Shown piece by piece: positions 55,876 to 64,000 of a DNA stretch of 64,000 nt. Origin of the DNA: Euonymus europaeus (taxonomy: Eukaryota; Streptophyta; Magnoliopsida; Celastrales; Celastraceae); contig OY756965.1 in NCBI GenBank assembly GCA_963580455.1, forward strand, positions 26,200,902 to 26,264,901, read 5' to 3'. A program made the translations under genes and the position numbers. Each line of letters opens with the position of its first letter. Position 1 is the first letter of the stretch. The notes beneath the pieces were generated by a model. It was not told the DNA's origin. It made no database searches and worked only from the letters and a program-made list of their open reading frames with translations.

Positions 55876-55948
55876 GGGGATGTAGCTCAAATGGTAGAGC
55901 GCTCGCTTTGCATGCGAGAGGTACAGGGTTCGATCCCCTGCATCTCCA
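55876..55948 (+). tRNA. tRNA-Ala (TGC)
   Basis: 73 nt with acceptor arms GGGGATG and CATCTCC plus A discriminator, D-arm GCTCAAATGGTAGAGC, anticodon stem CTCGC/GCGAG with loop TTTGCAT (anticodon TGC), and TpsiC arm CAGGGTTCGATCCCCTG. A T-rich stretch follows. It lies about 110 bp upstream of the aldo/keto reductase ATG on the same strand. Confidence 0.97.
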
Positions 55949-56055
55949 TTTAATTTTTCCTCAATATTTTATATTTTAAAATCCGGTTCCACTAGCTCCT
56001 CTCCATTTCTCACAACACAGGCCAACGAGTCGTCTCCTCCTCTCACGCTAGAGCA

Positions 56056-59000
56056 ATGTCCGTTCCTCTTTTCGACCTTGCCCCTGGTTTGACGGTTTCG
56101 AGGCTCTGTTTAGGTTTACAAGCTCTACCTCTCTTTTGTTACATCACTCCATTCCATGCTTATGTCGTACTCTACAATGCCCTTATCTGCTTAATTTTTC
56201 CAGGCACCATGACCTTCGGAGAGCAGAACACTTTGCCCCAGTCCTTTCACCTCCTCGACGAAGCTTTCAATGCGGGAATCAACTTCTTCGACTCCGCAGA
56301 GATGTATGTTGTGTTTTTTCTTTCTCATATTCAACTCATGTTTTCTGAATTGATTCGAAGTAAACATGCTTCTGCGTTATAGGTATCCAATTCCTCAGCG
56401 TACTGAGACTCAGGGCAGGAGCGAAGAGTACTTTGGCCGTTGGATTAGACAGAGGAAGATTCCTCGTGACCGTGTTGTTCTGGCCACAAAGGTTTTTTGG
56501 CTGAATTTTATCAAATTTGTAGATTCTGCTATGCTAATTACTGACGTGCCATAGATACTTGTTTGGCGCTATGTTAAAGAAGGGTCATTTGAGCTCATTA
56601 AACGCGTACAGTATGAGTGACTGAGTGTATGTGGTTCTGCAAAAAAATTGTGTGGGTTGGGGTGGGGAGTGGACTTCAAATTTTAACCCGATTGTTTAAA
56701 GAGTTGTTTTGATTTTTTTTTTCAGTTCTTATTAACCTATACACCTTTCTTGAGATTCCAGAATCCTGCTTAGCTCTTTATGATGGTGAATTTGTTTTAC
56801 TCTAATTACAACTTCTGATATCAGGCCTTGCGTTCTAATTTCTTTGGTGGATTAGTTTCTGTTATGCTTCTCATATATGACATTACATTTTTGTTTTTTT
56901 TCCCAGCAGTTGGCCTGTACTACTACAGTACTACTCCTATTGGGTCTTTGTTCAAAATTCTTTGTTTGATTGTGATGGGTGATTTTGCTTCCAGGTTGCA
57001 GGGCCATCTGGCCAAATGGCTTGGATTAGAGGAGGTCCAGAGTGTTTGGACGCAAAGAATATTAAAAAGGCCATTGACAGTAGGTTAGTTCTCAATACTT
57101 CATTTTATCTTTTATGTATTGTATGAATTAGAGGCATTGGGTCTGGGGCTCTCTATTTTTTGTGGTCTGATTTGCACATTTTATCTAGATCCTGAATCAG
57201 ATTTATCTAATAGGTTGGTATCCATTAATTATGTTTATGAAAAAATGTAATCTCTGGGAGTTTACTGGATAAATAACACCAGTAGCTGACATAAGTTGGC
57301 ATGTTATTAGTCTCCATCAAATAAGAATACACTAGGCACATTTTATGTAATAGTTAAAGAGTAATCACCGGACCATTAGCGTTACTGAAGAAAGAAAACA
57401 TCTCACTAACTGTGCTTTTCTTATTGAGGACTTTTTCATAACACACGTTGTGACATTACTAAACTGTCTTCCTCAAACATTGCCATTAATGTTTCCCACC
57501 AATCTGGAAAATACGTCATAGAGAACAACCATTGCAAGGGTTTCAATTCATATTAGGTTATATCCGTCATACAATTGGCCTAGCACTTTAAAGTTTTAGT
57601 TCTCTAGCTGTTGGACATTTTCTTTCTGAATTCTATCAGCTTAGCTGATTTATAACTCTTGTGACTGCACCTTCTTGGTGCTCTCGGGGCTCTAATAAAG
57701 TTTTTCAGATTAAAAAAATGGTTTCATATAAATGATATCAGCCTCTAAAGGAATGTTTCATGCCAGGAATTTATGTTTTGGCATGATTTTAACATCCATT
57801 TAATACATGAATTTTTTTTATTATTAATTTTGTGTGTGTGTTAGCTCTAATTTTCAGTTATTTGTGATGTTGCAGTTTACAGCGAACGCGAATGGATTAT
57901 ATAGATCTTTATCAGATTCATTGGCCTGATCGGTTTGTATGTTCATGTTATCCTTTTTTGTTGTTGTTGTTGGCATGATGGTGGTATTCTTTGAATTCAA
58001 GCAATTTTTTTGGTGACACGTTTGTGCATGTGTTACTGAGAGAAATACTCACTCATTTCCTTTGTCAAGATTCATTTTCAGTTTTCTTCACCTTCACACC
58101 CTATATTGCGCTCCTGAAGTGACTTGTAACTCTCTGTGTAGCTATGTTCCCATGTTCGGAGAAACCGAATATGATCCCACGCGGCAGATCTGTTCAATTT
58201 GTATTGAAGAGCAACTTGATGCTCTTGGCCGAGCCATTGATGTTGGAAAGGCGTGCCATTGTATTTTGGTTTTTCCTATGTACTCAATTTCTTGCGACCA
58301 TTGCATTGAGTATGGATAAACTTCGTCCTTCTCTTTTCAGGTAAGGTACATTGGTCTTAGTAATGAAACACCATATGGTATCATGAAGTTCGTGCAATAT
58401 GCTGAAAAGTTTTCTCATTATCCAAGAATAATATCCATTCAGGTTTGTATGAGTCATTCCTGTTGAAGATTGGTGCACCTTTCTTGTTCTCCTTCTTCAA
58501 TCTCTCTCTCTCTATATGTGTGTGTGTGAGAGAGGATATATGAGCACAGACACATATTCCTTCTTATTTCGTGGTGCTGCTGCTGTATAAAATTTTGTTT
58601 CCATTTTAGAATTCATACAACTTGCTTTGCCGCACATTCAATTCTGGACTGGCCGAGTGCTGTCATCATGAGAAGTAAGTCATATGATTATCTCAGTGTA
58701 TGTCAGGATTCAGGATATTTTTTTATTTTTATTTTTGACCTCTGTGTTATGGATAATGATTTATGGGAGATTCTGGTTATCTTATACGTTCCAGTAGCAT
58801 TGTCATGTTGCACAGAATAATACAGATGTGAAGCTCCTTGGTCCTGTGAATTTTTTTTTCATTCAAGGGGGAAAAAAGTAAAGAAACTTAAAGCACATTT
58901 GCACATCATTTTACCGGGGGCTATTGTTGGGTTGGTCGAGTAATTTAATACAGGGAGGAGATTGGTTCTAAAGGATCTTCATGACTGCATTCAAGAAAAA

Positions 59001-61187
59001 GTATAGCATTACATTATTTTCGTGCCTAGTGATTTTGACTTTATATGTCATCACTCATCAGAGTTGTCAAATTAATGTATCTGGATGAGACTTAGATGAT
59101 GAATTGTGTAGCAGCAGGCCTCATCTGCAACATTATGTAATTAGATGATAAATTGTTTTAAAATAACTGCCAATGCAGTAATGCACTGAATACATCTAAT
59201 TAATTGACCAAAGAAATTGCGTATATATAGTCATTTGGGGGTTTACCCTCTGGAGGGGTGGGGTTTTCTTCAGATTTCGTTCCCAACTTTTTTGTTTGAT
59301 GATTTGTGTGATACAGTTTCAGCTGACAGTTTTTGTGTGTGTGTGTGTGTGTTTCTATTCAATCTTTAGGATAAGCTTATTGGCGTACAGCCCCCTAGCG
59401 ATGGGCATATTATCTGGGAAGTACTTTTCACATGATGATGGCCCAGCAGATTCTCGGCTAAATCTTTTTAAAGGTTAATGACCAGATTTCTACTTCGTCT
59501 TTTCATTTTAGGAATATAATGTGAATGTCTTGAACCTTGTTTACATTTATAAAGTTTCTTTGCAGGAAGTTATTCGGAAGGGGAATCCAGATACAACTTG
59601 TCCAAAAAGATCATAAAAGATGCTACCCTGGTTAGTGAATTCATCTCAGATTTGAAATTACTCTTTAATAGGCTAACTGGATTGGCAAAAACCTTGTGTA
59701 AAGTAAGCTCTTTTTAAAATCAGTTACATATGTGAAATCTTCAATAGTGATCAGTAGTCCCTAGTCAATATTATATTGTAATTAACTTTTATGCTATATT
59801 GGTTGGAATTATGACTCTCTCCTGACATTTCTTTAAATGCTCTGTTTGTAATAAAAAATGTTGCAATTGAGGATGTCTTGAATTGAGCCAAGTGCAATTG
59901 CGATTGCAGGGGCGGCCCCGCAGTACGATAAAGAAGAGTTGAGCTAGGATCCCTTTTATGTATTGGGGTATTTTAGTCATTTTATAAGGTGGATTATAGA
60001 GTTACCAATATATGCCCTAGTTATGTGTTGTACTCATATGTCGTTTTTCATAGTGAAAGAAATAAGGAGCTGCTCCGTGAATGTAAACATATTCTGGCCG
60101 AACCACGTAAAAATCGTTGTGTTCAATTTTCTTTTGTTTTATTTCTTGTGCTTGTGTGTTTTTGTTGTGTGAGATTGGTTACAACAGTTTATAACTCATA
60201 ATTTGTGGACTCTCTTGTGGCTGTTGTGCATGTGTAGAAGCTATTTAGTTTGTGTGTTTGAATTTCTTATGTTGATGTAGTTCATTATCTAAGTGTTACA
60301 AAATATTTGATGAAACCTGTAGGGGGCCCTGCTGAGAATGTGTCCTGGGGCGGCTCAGCATTGATTTGTTTATTTTTGTTCAGAACAGAACATTTTGTCA
60401 CATGCTGCGGAGACATGGTATTGGTTATTGCATCATCTCCTTTTCTTTCACTTTGCAGGAATACCTTGGTATCGCGAGAAAATATTGTCTTCATCCAGTT
60501 TCACTTGCAATCGGTATGAAACTGTGTCTACATTATTATCTATTTTGTAGTGTTCAATGTTCATTTATGCAATGATAAATTTATACCCTCCACCACTATT
60601 TCACCTCAAATATGTCATAGTGGATTGGTATTGGACCCCAAGTCGACACAATGAGTGAGAGTGGTAAAAGTTTTGGTATAAGGAAAGCTGTTATGTGTTA
60701 TGCACTTCTGATAGCTGCATGTTGTGGATTACCAAACAAAGCAAGATCTGTAATATTATTATATGCTCCTCTGCACAATGATGTGTGGAAGCCTAAGTCT
60801 ATTATCATCGAAAGTAGTGTCATTTGCCTTCAATTGTAATGCTGCATTATAGTTGACGACCGGATAGCTTCTAGATGATCAATGATAAAGAATTGAAACA
60901 ATGCCTGAATTCGAAAGCAGCATTCCACCAGAAGTGATGGTATCATAAAGTCTGTCTGTTCCTTATCTTCCTCTCTGTCTAACTCTGTTTTTTTCATCTG
61001 AATTTGTTACCTTGCTGTGTGTCCAGCCTTTGTTTTGAGAGACCCTCTTGTTGCCAGTGCCGTTTTCGGAGCTACCAAGTCATGGCAGCTCCAGGACGTT
61101 CTTAATAGCTGCCGAGTTGAGTTAACATCCGAAATGATTGCAGAAATCAACGAGGTTCATGCAAGATTTCCTAATCCATGTCCCTGA
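56056..61187 (+). CDS. Tas-like aldo/keto reductase
   Basis: An NAD(P)H-dependent oxidoreductase of the AKR fold; the substrate is unknown. Twelve exons in phase: 56056-56113, 56204-56303, 56383-56491, 56995-57083, 57876-57932, 58142-58250, 58341-58442, 58610-58674, 59370-59473, 59566-59630, 60459-60513, 61027-61187, giving 357 aa. The catalytic tetrad is present: Asp and Tyr in FFDSAEMYP, Lys in VVLATK, His in LYQIHWPDR. Cofactor-side motifs include ISLLAYSPLAMGILSGKY and VASAVFGATKSWQL. The sequence follows bacterial Tas and the plant homologues of the At1g04420 kind; no clear transit peptide is visible. Intron 6 appears to use a GC donor (GGAAAG|GCGTGC): the only in-phase GT alternative would delete conserved Gly-Lys. 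The (TG)n run at about 59333 is in intron 8. Confidence 0.92.
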
Positions 61188-61718
61188 AGGGACAAATTCT
61201 TTTTTTAGTTTTCAGTTTTCAGAAGATTGAGACAATAACTTGCTGGCTATGGCCAATGTATTCATATACCGGCTGATGTATGTATCCATCCATAAAGAAG
61301 ACTTGTTAAGAACGCTAGTTATTGTTCCTTCAAAGAGAGAAACGACAAGTCAGCATATGCATTTTTCTATTATAATAATAGAAAGGTCAATCATTTTCAG
61401 CTTTATTGAAATCCCACGGATAGAGAAGAGTCAACTAGTCCGTGACTAGGCAAGTTTCAGTTTAAACTTTATAGAGGGTAACCAAGGCCACTCTTGTCCA
61501 GAAAATCCAACATTTTACAACGTTGAACTCGAACAAAGAGAGCCAAAATTTTGTAAAACCAAAAATAGTATAGGGATTATACTTGACGGAGCTCCGAGTT
61601 AGGTTTTGGTTTTTTTAATTGGGTGATTTAAAAGGGAGCTACTTTTGTCGGTGGTAGTTATCAGTTTGGGACTCTTGAATCTGGGGGGTGGGGGGAAGGT
61701 GTTGCTAGGCTTGGCCCG
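61188..61718. other. Spacer and BSL1 leader
   Basis: Aldo/keto reductase 3' UTR, AT-rich spacer, then the G-rich leader just before the BSL1 ATG (GGGGGGTGGGGGGAAGG). No other gene seen. Confidence 0.5.
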
Positions 61719-64000
61719 ATGGGTTCCAAGCCATGGTTGTACCCTGCTCCGACTTATCGTGCCTTAGAGACGTATTGGGACACCGACGAGGACGCGCCTG
61801 GTCCTCGATGTGGTCACACCCTCACAGCCGTCGCTGCCACCAAGTCTCACGGCCCTCGCTTGATCCTCTTCGGTGGTGCAACCGCCATTGAGGGCGGCGC
61901 CCCTGGCATCAGTTACTCTCTCTCTCTCTCTTTATATCTTCCATTGTTTATGCATCCTTACTTTTCTTAACCTCTCCAGATTTCTAATTTTCCTGTAATT
62001 GGTTGTAGGATTGGCTGGGGTTACCAACTCAATTCATTCTTGTGACGTTCTCACCAGAAAATGGACTAGGTTTCGATTTACATGCTTTTCTTCCCTTCCC
62101 TTGTTGCTGCGAATTTAAAGTTAAAAGAAATGGGTTGTAGTGACTTTTGGGCATGTAATGAAATTGTGCAGACTTAGGCCTGCTGGGGAGCCTCCGTCTC
62201 CTAGGGCTGCCCACGCAGCAGCTGTAGTTGGAACAATGGTGGTCTTCCAGGTAAATTTTAAGCTGTAATCTGAGACTAGGGCTTCCCGTACAGTTTTATT
62301 TACTTATATGGATTGATGATGATGGTGAATGGCTAGGGCGGCATAGGTCCTGCTGGGCATTCTACTGATGATCTTTACGTGCTCGACTTAACCAATGACA
62401 AATACAAATGGCACCGGTGAATTATTCTATGATTTTGCCTAGTACTGCAGCTGTTTGATCCTGCTCTTTTGTTGTAATCCCATCACTCAATATTTGGTGC
62501 CCTCACTTTTTGTTTGCGATTTAGAGTGGTTGTACAAGGACAAGGTCCTGGACCTCGATATGGCCATGTAATGGACTTGGTTGCCCAAAGATATCTGGTT
62601 ACTGTCAGTGGCAATGATGGTAAGGTCACCTATTTTGCTTGGTTGCAATCTTTTTAAACAACCAAAGCTATTTATCTTTTTGTAAGTAGACTCTACTTCA
62701 TCTGGAATCTAATAACATGAAACATTTATGAAAAATTACTTGTTTTAGGCTTTTAGCAAACTCGATTAGAACTTAATTTCATTACAGGCAGCTTGATAAG
62801 TTTATTGAAAAAGTTGCCAATGCTTGACCTCATAATAAAACTGTCTATGATGCCCAACAAATGTGGCTGCAGCAGATTATTTGCTTATTTGTGCGTACGC
62901 TATATGTGTGCTGCCTACCGGTCTTGTATTTTCATTGAGCAAGAGTACTACACTTCCACAAATATGGTGGCTTTAAATATCCTACTAAGGGTTCTGAGGT
63001 TTATCTTTTTCAGATACCATCACACCAATCCAATAGGTGGAGAAGTGTTCCATTGAAAGGGTTCTGCAATTGATGGTAGAATGGACTTGTAAAGTTTCAA
63101 TTTAGCGTGCACGGGAGTTGTCTACATTTTTTTAGATTCTGATCATAGAATTATTTGAGTCGGAATTCGATTCCGTTCACAATTTTCTTTGTCTTAGAAT
63201 TTATGCCCAACGGATAAAGTTTGTTAGCGTGCACGGGAGTTGGTGTTTTTGTGGAACACTCTCAAGCCTATAGCTCAAAAGAACTAAAACTTTTTTGTGC
63301 ATTGATTACTGGGCAATGCAATTACTCGTTAGGCCTACAGCTCTAAATATTGTCATAATGTAAAATTTCCATTCTCTGAAACCCAACGCTGAGATGAAAG
63401 ACTATCGTGCATTGATATCAAAGTTAATCCCATTTCATCATGAGAATCCTTGAGATATTCTTTCTTTCTTTCTACTCTTTGCGTTTTTGTGCCCAAATGT
63501 TCTTTTGGTGATAACTTTTTTAAGTTATAGCCGATTGCAGGAAATATTATTCTATTTTTCAACTTTATTTTGGAGGAGTTTATGAATGGTTGCATGTTTA
63601 TGTAAATGATAATTTCTTCAATTCGATTGTGATTCCCCACGAAAGTGTAGATTTTCGTGGTGTCATATAATTCTTTGTGTTCCCACCAATGAAAAACTAT
63701 GTAGCGGATCCTCTTCTAATTCCTTTTTTTCCTTCCAAATAATGTTCAGGGAAGAGAGTTCTTGCCGATGCCTGGGCTTTGGATACTGCGCAGAAACCTT
63801 ATGTATGGCAGAGGTTGAATCCTGAGGGTCATAAACCGTCTGCTAGAATGTAAGTTTCTCTAGGTTGTTAATGACCAAAATTGTTGAATTTCCATGGGTC
63901 TTTTTTAGTTCGATCCTTTTCCTTTACACCCTTTGATTTGTAGGTATGCAACAGCTAGTGCCCGTTCAGATGGCATGTTTCTTCTTTGTGGAGGAAGAGA
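61719..64000 (+). CDS. BSL1: BSL1 Kelch-repeat Ser/Thr phosphatase, 5' part
   Basis: BSL1 belongs to the BSU1 family: N-terminal Kelch propeller plus C-terminal PP1-like phosphatase, acting in brassinosteroid signalling by dephosphorylating GSK3-type kinases. Seven exons are visible: 61719-61911, 62009-62069, 62172-62250, 62337-62416, 62525-62619, 63750-63849, and 63944 to beyond the window. The frame starts MGSKPWLYPAPTYRALETYW, the family start, and continues with Kelch phrases GPRLILFGGATAIEG, RAAHAAAVVGTMVVFQGGIG, STDDLYVLDLTNDKYKWHR and SDGMFLLCGG. The phosphatase half lies outside the window. Intron 5 is long (1.1 kb) and contains no recognisable element. Confidence 0.95.

Noticed and set aside
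59330..59352. (TG)n tract as a regulatory Z-DNA site
   Set aside because: An ordinary microsatellite in an intron with nothing to support a role.

Overview
This is a window of plant nuclear DNA, almost certainly from a eudicot. The genes have many short exons with GT-AG introns. They encode plant-typical proteins: RPH1, RKF3, an RBK-type cytosolic kinase, an AHP phosphotransfer protein, a PPR protein and BSL1. The gene-poor stretches are AT-rich and full of plant transposable elements. I cannot name the species.

Layout. 0.7-6.2 kb (minus): a 16-exon CDC6 gene with a one-base frameshift in exon 12. 6.2-10.8 kb: a decayed Ty3/gypsy chromovirus with only its 3' LTR, starting 9 nt upstream of the CDC6 ATG. 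10.9-11.2 kb: two leading exons of an SP1-type E3 ligase with a stop codon. 12.5-13.2 kb: an unrecognised single-exon gene with two short repeats. 14.2-14.8 kb: a tandem duplication in which one copy holds a Stowaway-like MITE and the other keeps the empty site. 15.3-16.7 kb (minus): a BSD-domain protein. 16.7-19.7 kb: repeats. 19.8-23.0 kb: an RRP4 exosome pseudogene with nested transposons in an intron. 23.2-24.5 kb (minus): RPH1. 24.7 kb: tRNA-Ser. 25.1-25.9 kb: duplicated PPR-like remnants. 27.2-27.7 kb: a likely Copia solo LTR. 28.4-30.7 kb: an endonuclease/exonuclease/phosphatase family gene. 31.5-33.4 kb (minus): RKF3. 38.0-39.9 kb: RBK-like kinase. 40.6-42.9 kb: AHP. 44.1 kb: an isolated 5S rRNA copy. 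44.6-46.7 kb: PPR protein. 49.6-50.9 kb: CCCH/RING splicing factor (RNF113/CWC24 type). 52.0-54.3 kb: a Mutator-like foldback element with a perfect 9-bp target duplication and a palindromic satellite interior. 54.5-55.4 kb: histone H2A.X. 55.9 kb: tRNA-Ala. 56.1-61.2 kb: a Tas-like aldo/keto reductase. 61.7 kb to the window end: the 5' part of BSL1.

The genes do not form a pathway; this is ordinary plant gene neighbourhood. RPH1, the EEP-family gene and RKF3 may be a conserved block, because I recall their Arabidopsis relatives lying close together near the end of chromosome 2. The most unusual structures are the foldback element beside H2A.X, the retroelement at the CDC6 start codon, the MITE with its empty site next door, and the orphan 5S copy. 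Exon boundaries were derived by hand from splice sites, reading phase and family knowledge; no alignment was run.
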